Below, in pieces: positions 49,652 to 63,200 of a stretch of DNA of 64,000 nucleotides. The position numbers were made by a program, and so were the translations under genes. This DNA is from Trogon surrucura. Taxonomy: Eukaryota; Chordata; Aves; Trogoniformes; Trogonidae. The stretch lies in NCBI GenBank assembly GCA_020746105.1, contig CM036618.1:46282514-46346513 (forward strand), given 5' to 3'. The notes beneath the pieces were generated by a model. That model made no database searches and had not been told where the DNA came from. It was given only the letters and a program-made list of their open reading frames with translations. Every line of letters starts with the position of its first letter. Position 1 is the first letter of the stretch.

Positions 49652-52089
49652 CCTTCACAAACCGCCTATGTCCAGCAGTGGGACAGGACAGCTAGGAAAA
49701 TACATTGTTCGGGAAAGGATGGGCAGAGCACCACAAAGTCGTGCTTTAACCACTTCAGCTTGCTCCTGTCTCTCCTGCCTGGAAGATCAGTTTCTTTTCC
49801 TGTAGTTTCCTGCCTTGCTCAGGCCTGATGACAATAGAGAGAATGTATGCTCCGTATTTAATGACAAGAAGCTGCAGCGCATACTAATGGTGCCATAGCT
49901 CCTAATACCATCCAATATCCCCTGCTGGCTTTGCAATTACATACACATGGAGCAGGGAAGTGGCATGTGGCACTCCCAGTGAGGATAAGCAGGTGTCTAG
50001 AATTACCTTCTGACATCTCTCGGAGGAAGAAGGCAAGTGTGAGTTAACTGACCCCACACACAGCTCCAAATGCCTCAAGGCTCCTAATGGCAAGGGCTGA
50101 TGTCGGAGTAAGGCAAGTCTACAAGTCTTCTAAGTGACTTCCCTAAAATCCCTTCCTTCTCTCCTGGTCAGGAGGATGCTCCTTACAGCCAGCTGAACAG
50201 GACATGTTTTGTAACCCAGTACTGCACCCAGTGTAAAGGTATTTAACCAGAGCATATTTAATAATAATAATCAGAGTGTACTTAATCAGGGTCTTCAACC
50301 CGGATTTTATCCTTGCAGCTCAATTTGCTTTTCTGTGGTATTCTCTTCCACTGAATTGCACATGTGGGAGTCTGCAGTTCAGTAGAAACAGGAGCATTCT
50401 CACCTTGGGATTGGAAAGATAGCAAATTTATTTCTCCCCTTAATTTTTTTCCCCTTGGAGGGGAAAAAAGAAACAAGTGGACAAAGAGGCAACATTTTAA
50501 GAAGGGTTAATAGAGCCTAGGGTTGGCACACCAATAATATTTTGTGCTCCTGCTGTTATTTAATGCTGCAACCTGTACTAGATTAAATTACATGGCAGAG
50601 TACTACAGCCTATTGGACAGCAGACAGAGAACAGACTATGCCCTACTCATTACTGTGCCCTTGACTCAGTATGTGAATTCGAGTGCTCCTCCGTTCCATA
50701 GTATCCTATATCCATAAAAAGGATAATGACTCCTGTTTAGAGATTCAGCTATTAAGACTCCCTTTAAATATATACGAAAATACCTTTTTTAGTTTTTTGG
50801 GTTTGAATGTATGTATGTATGTATGACAGCATGGCACGGACAGTCATTACTTTTGCATGACTCTTTTCTTCATATAAGCTTCACTATTCCTGACATTGTA
50901 AGTTTAGTCAGCAAGCCTCAAATTTCATGTTTCTATTTTGACGTGAGACCAGGAAAGCCAAACTATGGACTGAAGAAGTTGTTTGGGTACATCTCAGTAA
51001 AGCCAGAGCTGGGGGATGGGGGGGGGCTGTCTGTGAAACCAGCAAGTTATCTGGGTGTTTTCTATTCTTCATCTTATAAGGTTCTCCAACTCTGTTAGCT
51101 TTTTAGTTCCTTTATTTTTTGAGTCCATGGAAACAGGAGGGATTTTGCAATGAAAATCAGCACAAGAACAGCATTGGACTGAGATGAATTACTCTTGTTC
51201 AAGGCAGGGCCCGCCCAGGTGTTGCGTGGAAACTGATGCTGGATTGAAAGCTGCCAGTTTTTGGCTGTGATCACGGCAAGGGTGTTGCAGGGAGGAGATT
51301 TTGCCAGGCTTCCTTGTAACGCGGGCTGGGCAAAAGGCAAAAGCATGCTTTCATGCCAATCCCACGCTGAAGCGCTTCCGACCGCTGATCTGTACATGCT
51401 TGCACACCCCATGTTGGCACCAGGGAATTTAGGTTCCCTTCCTTTTCTGTGAGTTCCTCAGAACTGAGAAGATGGACTAATAATGCGGAGAGGTACTACC
51501 TTTACTAAAGAATGAGTGCAACCAGGTTCATGTAAACAGTCACTTCAGCCTGACTGTGGTACCCTCTTCCTGCCTCAGGAATACTTGAGAGTATCTCGCA
51601 TTGTGTTGCACTGAAACAGTGTTTTCTCAAGCAGTGAATTATAAACAGTTTGCACCTCAACCTCTTTTGAGCACTTAGCTGTGAATGTTTGTGTCAGTGC
51701 CAGTGAGTGTGAGGTGATCTCATTAGAAAGAAAATATTATTAGCCACAGAATTATTTCCCAGTGATTTAACGACTCTTACTCACATGGAACCTCTGCAGT
51801 TCTTACACGGGAATAAAAATTAAAAAAAAAAATAAATAAAACACCTCAAGCGTTTGCTGCACAGCGAGAGACCAGCGTCTGACCTGCTGCCCTGGCAGTG
51901 CCTCGGGCCCACACTGCCTTGGGTCGGGGTGTGTAACCTTCTGCAGCCTCCATCGCTGCACAAGGTGCCACCTCCAACACTAAGTCTCCCCACACACACC
52001 TTAGCCAGGGCAGCAGCCAGGTTCACGGGCCCTTTCCTCGCACCTTCTCACCAAGCCCCGGTTGTGCTACACGGGACAACCCCTGTTAG
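49652..52089. other. Unique sequence becoming GC-richer toward the right
   Basis: There is a short TATG repeat at about 50806-50825 and an A-rich patch at about 51820-51840. GC and CpG content begin to climb from about 51850. No gene is supported. Confidence 0.5.
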
Positions 52090-52860
52090 CACAGGGGCTG
52101 AAGGGCTCCTGGCAGGATGCCCGTTGGCGTTTAACGGGGCTGGGTTTTCACCTCCGCTTTCTCACCAAACTTCGCGAACACAAAACATGCAGCTCTGAGG
52201 GATACGGGAGAAGGAATGGCAAACACCGGTGGCTTTCTGAGGGCACGGCCCGGCTATCGCTCCCCTCCCGGAGGCAGCGCTGCCCGGGAGCCGCCGGGCC
52301 GGGAGAGGAAGCGCCGTCACGATCCCGGGGCTCTTCTGGCGGCCTCTGCTTTCCTCCACTTTTTCCTCCTCCACCCTCCGCAACCGCGACGCAGGCTGCG
52401 TCCAGCCGAGTCGGCGGCACACGGGGCAGCGGGGTGGAGCCTGGCCAGCCCCGCCGCCCTGCCCCACCGCTCCGCGCCGCCGCCCGTTGCCCGGCAACGC
52501 GAGGAACAGGGGCGCGCCTGCGCGGCGGTGAGGAGGTGCCCGGCGGGCGGCCTCTGCCCCGGCTGCCCGGCCCTGGGGGGCCGAGGTTGGCGCGCCGGGC
52601 TTGGGTGCCCGGCTGGGAGAGCGCCAGGGAGCCGCGCGTAACCCGCGTTCCCCGCTCCGTGACGGGGCGGCCGTCGGTTCTAGGCGCCGGTTCCAGGGCG
52701 GGAACGTTGAAGTCCACGCGTGTGCGGGGCGAGGCGGGCCCGGCGGCCGGCCTGGGCGGGGCCCGGTCTCCCTCCGTCCGCTGGTGTCGGAGGGAGGAGG
52801 ACACCGCCCCCCCCCCCCCGCCCAGCTCCTCCCCGGCAGATCCCGGTGTCCCGCTGCTTT
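52090..52860. promoter_or_regulatory. CpG island, candidate promoter
   Basis: This is the only strong CpG island in the window, with the densest part at 52215-52800. It contains an RFX X-box (52486-52498), an NRF1-like GCGCCTGCGC (52514-52523), Sp1-type GC boxes (for example GGGCGGGGCC at 52754-52763) and a C13 run (52807-52819). There is no TATA box, as is usual for island promoters. A donor-like word (GGCG|GTGAGG) follows the X-box at about 52527. Open frames of 140-274 codons on both strands reflect GC-rich stop depletion; none has a recognisable domain. The direction of transcription and the gene served are not determined from this sequence. Confidence 0.8.
52486..52498. promoter_or_regulatory. 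RFX X-box motif
   Basis: GTTGCCCGGCAAC is a perfect palindrome-with-spacer match to the RFX consensus GTNRCC(N0-3)RGYAAC. RFX sites of this form are typical of promoters of ciliary genes, so the transcript may be cilium-related. Confidence 0.65.
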
Positions 52861-53020
52861 CATTTGTTTTTGATCTGCCTCATTAAAAGACTATTGATGG
52901 CTTTAACTATTGTCCGTGTTTAGGTGCTGATTTACAAGCGCTAATATCTGACTGTGCCGAGATTAATGGGAGCCCGTGAAGTTTACAATTATCCGCAGGT
53001 CCCTTGACCACACATGGAGG
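52861..53020. other. Non-repetitive block abutting the CpG island, CNE-like
   Basis: Composition changes sharply from the island to AT-balanced sequence with words such as 'cattaaaagactattgatgg', 'acaagcgctaatatctg' and 'gagattaatgggagcccg'. ATTAATGG and CTAATATC are homeodomain-like. It reads like a deeply conserved element next to a developmental promoter, but conservation was not tested. Confidence 0.35.
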
Positions 53021-53875
53021 GGTTTGGGTTGGGGTCACGCACTTGTATGAAAAACTCCAAAGCAGGCTTAAACCTGGGAACGTTTTAATAGGATTGAATT
53101 TGTAATAGGATTTGGCAGCTTGGCCTAAACTATATGGTAGGGGGGTTTGCTCCGGTTCATTTTGGAGTTGAGTTTTGGGTGGTTTTTTTAAAATGTGGTG
53201 TCGTTACTCTTGCGCCATAAAGTGTGGTTTTGAACATCGCGAGGTTATTTTTTTCCGGATGACATAAGCACAAACATCTTTGATACAGAGTATTGAAAAG
53301 GACTCTACCTGAATATATATTTGTCCGATAGAAGTAGATTCTGATTTTACACGTTTTCTGGTGTGAATCTGTGCACCTTCTGTGAATTTAAAAACCCTCC
53401 AATTAGTGACAACAAACATGGCATATATTATAGGGAAAAAAAAAGGAAGACGAAAAAGAACAATTGTGGCTGTTACTTCAGTGGAGCAATAACAAAATAA
53501 TTGCTGAATAACAAAAGATTCCCATGCTGACTCTTGCCTTATTCAAACAAAGACACATTAGGAAACAGTAACTGGGCAATAAATTAAATTTATTGAAAAT
53601 AGTCCTGCAAATAGAGGGGAAGTTACATGAGAAAGTAGGAGAGAACCTAAAAGTGAATCATATGAGCAATTAGTTCTCACTTAGAAGTTGACAGCAGCGA
53701 GTTTAAGGGGTGGCAGAGGCTCTATGGCTGTTAATTCATTTTACATCACTTTGTGCTGTGCAAAAATGCTGGTATGCTACTTAGATTGCTGTGAAACAGG
53801 ATCTTGTGAATTAGCTCCTTATTGTGTACCTTCATTTACTCCTGGGTTTGTGTCTTACTGTTGTGGTGAGGTTGG

Positions 53876-53917
53876 TTTTTTTTTTTTTGGGGGGGGGGGG
53901 TTGTTTTTTTTTTTTTT
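53876..53917 (+). repeat. T13-G12-TTG-T14 homopolymer cluster
   Basis: Thirteen T, twelve G, then TTG and fourteen T. It could be slippage-derived or partly a sequencing or assembly artefact. Confidence 0.9.
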
Positions 53918-56900
53918 AGTTACAGCACAACTGAAAATATCCTCAGGGTCGTGAAAGTACTTTCTTTCAGGACGTAAACTGTAAATTCTAGAGCACTGAG
54001 GAAGTTACAGTGGCTAGGATGGATCATGAAAAAATAATGGGACCCTAATACAGATTCAGTCTGCCTGACTTTAAAAGTTCTAGTACAGTCAACTTTAAGA
54101 AAAAGGGAGCTTGTGAGAAAAACAGCTGCAGCAAACCCTGCACTAGCCTGCTGGAGTAGCATCAGGCAAAAGACAGACATATTTTGCCCCTGTTTAGAGG
54201 CTCAAAGGTCCATTTTTTGCTGTCAAGGCTGATGCAGGGAAGTCCTAGTGTCAGGGGCACATGTATGTCTGTGTTCTAGCTGCCCAGTCTTTTGCATTAC
54301 TGCACCCCTGGATGTTGGGCATCTTTCCTGTCCTTATAGAATCAAGGACCTGAGTGTTCTGTGGCAAGGATGTGTACATCTGCCTCACATACCTACATTT
54401 ATTAATTTCTATGCCAGTCTGTAACAGCTCCTTGGAAATTCTGAGATAGCAATAACAACAAAAAGAGAATATTTCTAATTAACTTAAATATCATAGTCGT
54501 TTTGAAGGCAATATGTGGTTATTTGTTAACTTTATTCTATTTTCAACAATATACCACTAAATCATAACAACAATGGAGGATTTGAGGAGATATTACATAT
54601 AAGGGTTTCCTGACAAGTGGGTGAGAGCTATATAGTGCAAAATAACCATCCCAGTAGACACAGAGCTGTAGTTTTATTAGGAGGATCGACAGGTGAAATA
54701 ATTAAGCATTGAATGTGCATTATATCTGTTAGCCTTCAGGAGTAACATCTGCAAATGAGCAAGACAGTCTTCACCTCCTTGAGAAATGTTGCTTTATACT
54801 ACTTGCAGGTCCAGAAAGACAAGTCTGCTTCAGTTTAAATTATTCTGGAAGACTTAAAAATTCCGTTAGGACTAATTGTATTTTGAGTATTTTCAAGAAA
54901 ACTTTGTAGGATCGTGATTTTTCAAGCTACCCTGGATCCCATAGCAAATTGATGGCCATGACTTTACAAGAGACACAGCCTAGTGCATAAGGTAGTTTTG
55001 AGAATGTTTTAACCAGTAAAAATGTTTTCTGCTCTGCTATTTTCTTTGAATTCAGATTACACTGTCTCATTAGCAGTTCCTCAATGTCTGACTAAAGTAC
55101 GAATCTGGATGAAAATGAACTGACAGCAACTTAATCTAAACCAAGTAGGACATGGTAATTGCTCACAGAGAGAAGTACTTTAAAACAGTTAGTAAAAGCC
55201 TGTGGGGTAGGAAAGGAGGAAGGGGGGAGCTGGGGAATGGTGTTGCTCCTGAACTAACCAGATGGAGCTGACTGCTGTTTTGGTGCTGTGCTAGATACGG
55301 AGATACAGCTGCGGGAGCTTAAGGCTCAAGCCCTTCAGGCTGCCTGGTGCTCTCCTCTCTGTTCCTTCCCCCCAACTTTAATTGATGAGTAGCTATTCCT
55401 TTTTCAGCATCAGCTGTGGTGCTTTCTTCTGGAGCAGACTGGGGGGTAATGCACCCGACACTGACAGAGTGAGGCCAGATATATACACTTTCATTACCAC
55501 TTAAATGTGTGGCTCTGTAGACACTTTACATTTGCTAAAGCCAGCATTGCCACCTAAAGCAACAGTCCTGCCTCCCCTGGCCCTGAGTGGGCATTTCCAT
55601 CCATCCCCCTCATTGCCATCAGCCCGCGCAGTCATACCTGCAAGCACAGGTATGCTTCGACAGGTGACCTGTGTAACCTGGCGGATGGGTGAACATGAAA
55701 TGGAAATGAAAATCACCGCTGTGATTCATCACCGTCAGTCCCCTGAGCCTGCAGGGCTGCCCCAGAGGAGCTGAGGATGAGGAACAGGGAGATAAGGATG
55801 GTTGGTACTCAAGGCAGCAAAACTGATGCTCTTACCTCTGCCTGTACGATGTAAATCACTAGGTGCCCCTCAAAGCCTCTCAGGTGTGACACTGGGGTGC
55901 GAGGCAGAGCGCGGAGGGATGAGGTAGCAAAGGTCAGCTGTAGGCCACCATAATTGTGCTCAAAACTTGTGAGGACCAATGGGTACAACTCAGAGAAAGG
56001 GAGAAAGGTGCCTTCTGAGTCTGCTGGATGGGACATGGTTGGAAGAAAGATAGTAGGCAATCAGATGGATTAAATCTGTGTATCCACATAGCCCATAATA
56101 AGAAACTCTGCCTTTCCACATGCATCCGCTGTAACAAAGCCAGGTTCTGCAATTGCCACAGGGAGGACTGACTATCAAAGAGCTGGTGACAATGGCAGCT
56201 GCTTTCAAGTGTGTGCCTGTGACACCTTTAAAAATACCAGCTTGGGAAAAAAAAAAAGACTACATGTTCGTACATAGGCAGTTGCTATGTTTCTGCAGTT
56301 ATTACTCTGTCTTTCTAGTATGACAGAAATTTCAAAGAAATGCACGTACATTTTAAAATTATGACAGCCATGATGGACATCTGGGGTGGCATTACAATTG
56401 TTTCCAGAAAAGGTGGTTTTAAGATGTAAAAATATTGTGCAATTGTTGATCAAATGACTGAATCTTATTTGGGACATTTCATTATTTATGTATAATACGC
56501 AGAGAGAATAATTTTGATTTGATTTATAATGATTGATTCTGACTAATATCGAAGTTTTACATCTCAAACTAAGGGTGAAGAATCTCCTTCTTAACATCTT
56601 TTAATATTTTTAGTGTGACACCAAAATTATAGAGAAAAGCCTCATTATGCATGTATGTGAAAAGAAAAGTGGATAAGAAAGAGAGATTACAGTCACTTAA
56701 TCTGTACCACTTACAGTAGTTTAAAATTAGAAAGCTACAGCTAATTATCTCATTTGGAAGGATTGAGCAAAATCTGACCAAATATCCATGACAGAGTCTA
56801 ATTTATCATGTATCTCATATGATATCTTTTCCATAATAGCTAAATCAATGAGACCAAGTGCCAGTCATTGATCTAATGGGCAGATGGTGATTTCCATTTG

Positions 56901-59900
56901 ATAAGGATTACAGTTTGGGCAATGACGATGGCTAGAGGTAACAATTTTTCTTGTGCTGAAGAGATTGTTGGGAATTTCCATCAAATATTTGCACTGTAAA
57001 TGAAGGGTGTATTTTTTTACACAGAGAAGCTATCCCTGCTCTTCACAAGCATTACTGTTGGTGCTTTTCAAGTCACCAAGCCACAGTGCAAATGCTTCAC
57101 ATTCAGTTTTGCTCACGAAGTATGTGGCAGGGTTTAAAGTGTTTGTTGGTCGCTTGGAAACAGAATTTGCTTTCTGACATGCTGCACAGGCATGACAGTG
57201 TATATTTGAACATTAGTAATACCATGAGTAAGATTGATAAGTGTTTTTTTTCTAAATGCACTTTGTTACTCAGCCTCTAGTCTTTGCAAGACTTTCTCTC
57301 AAAAATTTCATGACCGCCAAGACATCCCAAATGTCCAGGTCCATGTTATACAGAGGGCTGCTGCATGCCGAGGAGATCACTGGGTCATGGGGATTTTTCA
57401 GCCAGGCAAGTAGATTTCTCTGCCTGGCCCCAAATCTCTGTGGACAGCCCTTAATAGCAGTTTTCTCAGAGAGAAAAGTAAGCCCTGGAGACCCACAAGA
57501 CAAAGATTTTTCTCTTTGCCAAGTGCCACTGGTTTGACTGTGTTCTCCAGCTAGATTGTAGCATGGTAGCCTATGAGATGAACTTAAAATATTCTTTTGG
57601 GGAGCTTCTTGGTTGGTGTTACTGGTTACAGGCCCATTAAAAGGAAAAAGTGCTTGTTTGTGAAGTACTTGATGTGGTATATGCTGGCTGGCATCTGTCT
57701 AGAAAATTAAGAAAATCATGACAGTTTCCTCTTGTGGCCCCCCCAGAAGAAACAGAAATAAAAAGCAACACAAAAAAAAAGTGGCTCGGATTGTGTTTGT
57801 CTTCCTTCTGTTCTTAGCTTCACATTTCTGCTCCTCTGACTGCTCTCAAGTTTCCACTTTTACTCTGGTCCCAGTCTGGTCCTAGAGCTACAACCAGGGA
57901 CCAGGACAACCAGAATAGGCCCTGGACAAACACTGTTTTGAAAATAGTGATAATTAGAACAATCTCAAAACGTTCCTACCCCAAAGATGTTACAACCTGA
58001 GGAATAAGCTACTTGCTGCCTTCTCTTCCAATGAGCTGCTAGCTCAAGATACTCCATGACTGTGCCAATGTGATTTTCCATGGAGCTACAGTGCAAGTTT
58101 TCTCTTTTAACTGGAGAAGGTGTTAAGTGTAACCATATGCCAAGCATGAAACAGGAGCTAATAACAGATACACAAAGACAAGGAGTAGAGTTAAACAGTA
58201 ACCTGATACCTGCTGGGATGGTCAGTCATATTCTAAGCACCGTTCTGTATGATAATTAATCTTTAGGCGGCTCTGGTAAAGTCTTGATTTAAATCCAAAG
58301 GAGACCAGCTTAGCAAAAAACCTATAAGAACTCTGTATTGCACTGCATTAAGGCAGACAAAGAAAAATCCAGTATACGAAAGCTGGGACGAACAGTGGAT
58401 GAGAGTTAGTGGAGTCTGCTCTATCAGAGACTGCATGGCTGTAACGTCTTCTGAGCCTGGAGGAGCACAGCCAGCTCTGACAGCAGGGTCACAGGGCTCT
58501 GGTATTTATTATACAGAGAAATCTGCCTTAAATGAGAACATAAGCAGCGGAAAAGGTTAGTTAGGAGGAAAGACCATGAACTGTAACAAAATTGTACTTA
58601 AATTGGGGAATATCTTAGAGAAGCTCGTTCAGACTCTGCCAGGCATGCTCGGAGGTGTGCATCGATACTGGCTTGGAGGGAGAGTTTAAGTGCTGTGAGA
58701 GCAACCTAAGCAATTCATAGTAATGTTTATACCTCATGTAAGCGGGGGCAGAAAATGCAGGCGAGGAATTAACAAATACAGCTAGGGAGTAGGGTGGTTC
58801 TGCCCATTCCCTATTCATCCTGTTGCTAGTTTTTGTGTTGGGACTCGGGGTTAGGGTGAGGAGAAGGAATTTATTTTTTCTCCAAATAATGTACAAAAAA
58901 AATCCTCTGAATAAACCTCAATGTCTGATCTGGGTAGTGGGATGGCCTGGGTGTAGAAGGTTTGGCTTAATTGCCATAAGATGAAAAAGAAAATTTGACA
59001 AAGCGATCTCTGACATTTCTTAGAGGTGAATTTCTGTGTGTTGAGAGCTCACCACAGCATGCTGCCATCTTCGAGCCTTCCTGTTTGCTCCTGCTGTCAA
59101 GCCCTGTTAACCCAGAGGTGTCTTGTTTCCCTGCTACTGCTCCCACAGTACCCTGAAAAAGGGACTGGGCACCCCAAATTTCTTTCCTACCTAATCTTTC
59201 TATCTCTTTTGGTGGCACTGATGCTGCCTACTAGTCCTCTGGACACTGGAAATGACTATTGGTGCCTTTTTTACTGTATTTCCACAATTTGCCTTTTAAA
59301 AAGAAATGTTAGGCTGCACAACAGAGTTGTTTTAATTAGCTGACAGAGGAAATGGCTCGAAAGAAAAACGTTTGGTTGGATACAACCCTACAATGCTTGA
59401 GGTTTTTTCTTAGCAAAAATGGAAAAGAAAACAAGCTGTCCTGTGAGTATCACAGCTCATGGAGCCTGGTTTCCTACAGATTTGTATCCAGTTTCCTTCC
59501 CTCACTCCCACCACAATAGTTGTGTCTCCCTCTGTAAACCCTGACATCTGTCAGGCAAGAAATAACACATACCCTGGCTAATCTGGAGCCATGCATATGC
59601 AGATTGGGCAGCTGGCTACTACCAAGCCACATAACATATCACATCCGAGTTCTTCCTGCCCTCTTTTCAATGGAGTTTTCATGCTGGGTCTCTCTCCACT
59701 TCCCAGCTGCAGATTTAAAAAAAAATGCAGTTAATTGTCTCTAAGACTTCTCCTTCTCTTTTAAATTTGGGTTGAATTGCCCAATGGACTAAAAGTTATT
59801 AAGAAGACTATCTGGCAGAGAAGTGGAGAGTCAGAAGGACAGAAGCCTCATTTTCTTAGCAAACCAGGTTTGCTTAAATTGTTCTCGTTAAGGCTAGTAC

Positions 59901-62749
59901 AAAATTTTGCTTTACTCTTCCATGGCACAAACAAAACATGTGAGAGACTGAATCCAAAATGGGCTGCAGAAGATGGCATCTGCATCCCGTTACCCTAGGT
60001 GTACTCACTACATTAACCTTCCGCAAGGTAGGAGATGCAATACTTTCCTCTGGACTGGGAACTGAGCCTCAGCCTCTCTGGGGAACATCTGAGATTTTTT
60101 TAGGTAGGGATTCCCTCGGTCCATCATGTTGCTACTTTCACCCCAAACTGACTGAGGTGACATTGAGCGTGGCAAGAACTGATTCTTGGGTGATAGCCAC
60201 CGCCACTGAGCCAGAAAATCATTGGTATCGGTCTCAGTACTGAGTACAAAGGGTGGGCAGCACTGACAGAGTTATCTGGTTCAGATCATACCCGTTGTTT
60301 GAGCAGGGAAGCGCCCAGGTTCTCTTTCCTTCTTTGCCTTTTAGGGATTTGAAGTAGGATCCTAAGTTTTTGCCTAACAACCATTCGGGTTGTTCCAACT
60401 TTTACACTGAAACCCACAGAATAATTCTTGCTTGTCCTTTAGCCTGATGGTTGAGCCAACCATGGAGCTAGAAGTTTTTGATGGCTTTCTTGCTATGTCT
60501 TAGTGAATATTAAAGTACAACAGTTTTAGCGACAAAGACTCTTCCAAAAAGCAGCTGGAGAACGCACACAACCTGCATGTAGGTTTTCTTCGAAGGCTTT
60601 AACATGTCCAAATTCAAGCAAATTTTTCACAAGATCAGTAAGTACATTTTTTACCCCCCAAAAAAATGGTCTCTGACAAATACCAAGTATCTGCCTGAAA
60701 GCTTACATTATTGATGAACTTTTTTTTTTAAGCCATTAGAATTATTTTACCTATGAAAATGTATTTTTTGCTAGCCTTCTGTTCAGAAATTATCTGCCTA
60801 GATCAGAGATGATCTACCTAGAAATGTAGGAAAAGTATATTGTCTCTCCAGCATGGAAATTTCTAGCCATGTAAAATTTAGCAAAATTACTTGTAAGTAA
60901 TTTTGAATCTGCTACGGTAATATTGAGGTATAATACACAGAACAGTCAGCTTTACAGGCATAAAAGGCTGGTGGTAAAGCAAAAACTCACTTGAATCTTG
61001 CATTATATTTTGCAGAAGTTGAGGCTCGTCTGACATTCCTATACAGAATTCATCCTGCCATGAGACAGTCCTCAGGTTTCATATTGACTGTAGAATCATG
61101 GGCTCAGTATGACAAGGTTCCATACCTGAAATGTCATACCAGAAGGAAAAAAGGGCAAAAAGACAATCAGAACTCATACTCAGATTTTCCCTTATGTCTG
61201 TACATCTAGATTTAAAACACTGTTTTAAAAATGGATAGGATTTGCGAAACTTTTCATTGGTGTGGATAAGCTTATTAATTTTACACTTTAAATGTGGTTA
61301 GGCATCCTTTTGCAAATTCTTTTTCCAAACCAGAAAAAATAAAGGGAAAGGCAAACAAATTGTGGGGGGAGAATAAAAGGGGATCCCAGCTATACTGGGA
61401 AGCTGGAGAGGCTTTGACATGGAGGTTTCATTATCACTTCCACTCCTTCCCTGTAGGGATTCATTAAAATGTCAACCGTGTGAAGGTATACCCATAAATA
61501 TATAAATAATACATAATAATTTCATTTGCAGATTCCACTTGGGAATACTAGCCCCAAACCGTGTTAGTCTTGCTTATACCAGGAAAAATCATAAGCATTA
61601 TTCTGTTCCCGCGTGGCTCCACTGGTAACAACATTGTTGGTGCTGCAGTACAAAATGGATACGTCGCTTTTCCTTCAGTACCATCCCACCTAGGTAACAT
61701 CCTGTGGTATGTGAGCTCTATTGACTCTGCTACTTGCCTCATCGCAAGGTTAGAACTTGTGATGTTAAAATAACACCAGCTCAACTGGACAGAAGAGTGG
61801 TCTTCCAGCTGATCTATCCCTGCACGTTTGGACTGGGCGGATAATCTCTCACATCAGATCTCCTATAGCCAAGTACAGGAAGGAACTGTTATTAAGAAAG
61901 TACAGTTATAAGTTTGTGCAGGCCACCTTAGCTATGGTTTTGCTTAAAATCTGCATGCCTAGCTTTGTCCAGCTTTAGCAGCACGTGGATATTTATGCAT
62001 GCACTGCTTATGTTTATCATGATCCATTTGTCACAGTCCGCTTTGCATGCAAAGGCAAGAGAGCTCAGGCTGGGGCAGAGAGAGATGTCATCTGACAGAC
62101 AACAGGAGCTCCCTTTTAGGATACCCGTGCTAACCAATATGGACAAAACATTAACTACCTGGAGACGGCTCCTTGGCAGCCTCTGTGAAAGGGGTGGGTG
62201 GTCTCAGCCTTGTTCGTGGCAGCCCGTTGCCCACATGATGAAAACTCCCTTGCAAGTGACATTAATCAACACCCAAGTTGGCAGTCTCGGCAAGGTTAGG
62301 AGCCGAGTGAACACAGAGATGGAATTACCCTCTTGGCCCTCCCAGTAGCCCTCAAAGAACAAGGCTGAAGGCAGAAACCATGGACGGCAGACTGGAAGGC
62401 TTTTGCCTAGCACAGTCCGTGTAAAACTCATTCTATGGGATTACAGTCTCCAGCGCTGTCAAGTCACTACTATGTAAAACCAGTAAATTGCCTTTTAAGA
62501 GATGTTAAAGGCATCTTAAGGGGGAAAAAAGTACATAATTACTATAAATGCAAGTTTTCCATTGTCATACATCTTCATTTAACTTAGTGATTTAGTGATT
62601 CCTAAAGGAAATTATTATAGTCCTTTGTTCTTAAACAAATAAGTTGTGTTCTTTATCCTCCGAAAAAGCTGATAATATGATAGGTGCAGCTCTAAGGAAT
62701 AATTATACTAAATGGCCGTGGATACCTCAAAAGACAGAACACATCTATT
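53918..62749. other. Unique sequence, no supported gene
   Basis: Nearly 9 kb of single-copy, mostly AT-rich DNA. No transposon was recognised. Open frames reach at most 130 codons (for example the minus strand at 56205-56597) and lack known domains or paired splice sites. Confidence 0.5.
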
Positions 62750-63200
62750 ATGCAGAATTCCCTACAGAAATCTTAGAAATCTTATATGCATTGATTGCTA
62801 GTTAGCATTAGAAAGACTTTTGCAAGTTGACTTTACCAAAGCAGCAACTATTTGCATTAGCAAACAGGCAACATCAGCTAGCTGATAAGAATACAGTGGA
62901 GTAATGCAATTAATATAGCTATGTCTGTTAATTAGTGTTTGCTGACTGTCAAAAGAAGATACTGTTAGGAGACAAACTTATTTTCCTGATTAAAGAGTAG
63001 GGCCCATCTTGTTGAATTGAGCTGGACCCACTTTTGATCTAATTAAAGCTAGCAGAGTACTGCATACTGGAAACTTGTGCCACTCTGACATACATTTGCA
63101 TATTCATAAGTGAGATAGATTGATATTTTGCAATTAACATGGACCAATGAGAATAAAGCCTAATTAGTAAACATGCTCTCTTTATTAACTTTCAGGTCAG
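62750..63200. promoter_or_regulatory. Candidate enhancer with POU and homeodomain site cluster
   Basis: Within 350 bp there are two perfect octamers (ATTTGCAT at 62850-62857 and 63094-63101), three TAATTA cores (62929-62934, 63040-63045, 63161-63166), a perfect 14-bp palindrome ATCAGCTAGCTGAT (62873-62886) and a CCAAT (about 63144-63148). No repeat or coding frame interrupts it. This density suits a developmental enhancer bound by POU and homeodomain factors. AT-rich DNA yields some of these words by chance, so the cluster, not any single site, is the evidence. Confidence 0.4.

Noticed and set aside
52062-52886. 274-codon plus-strand frame, with 218- and 233-codon minus-strand frames in the same span
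   Set aside because: Several frames are open at once because stop codons are rare in CpG-island sequence. The peptides are low-complexity Pro/Arg/Gly/Ala mixtures without any domain.
61965-62348. 127-codon plus-strand frame
   Set aside because: No recognisable domain or exon structure; consistent with chance.
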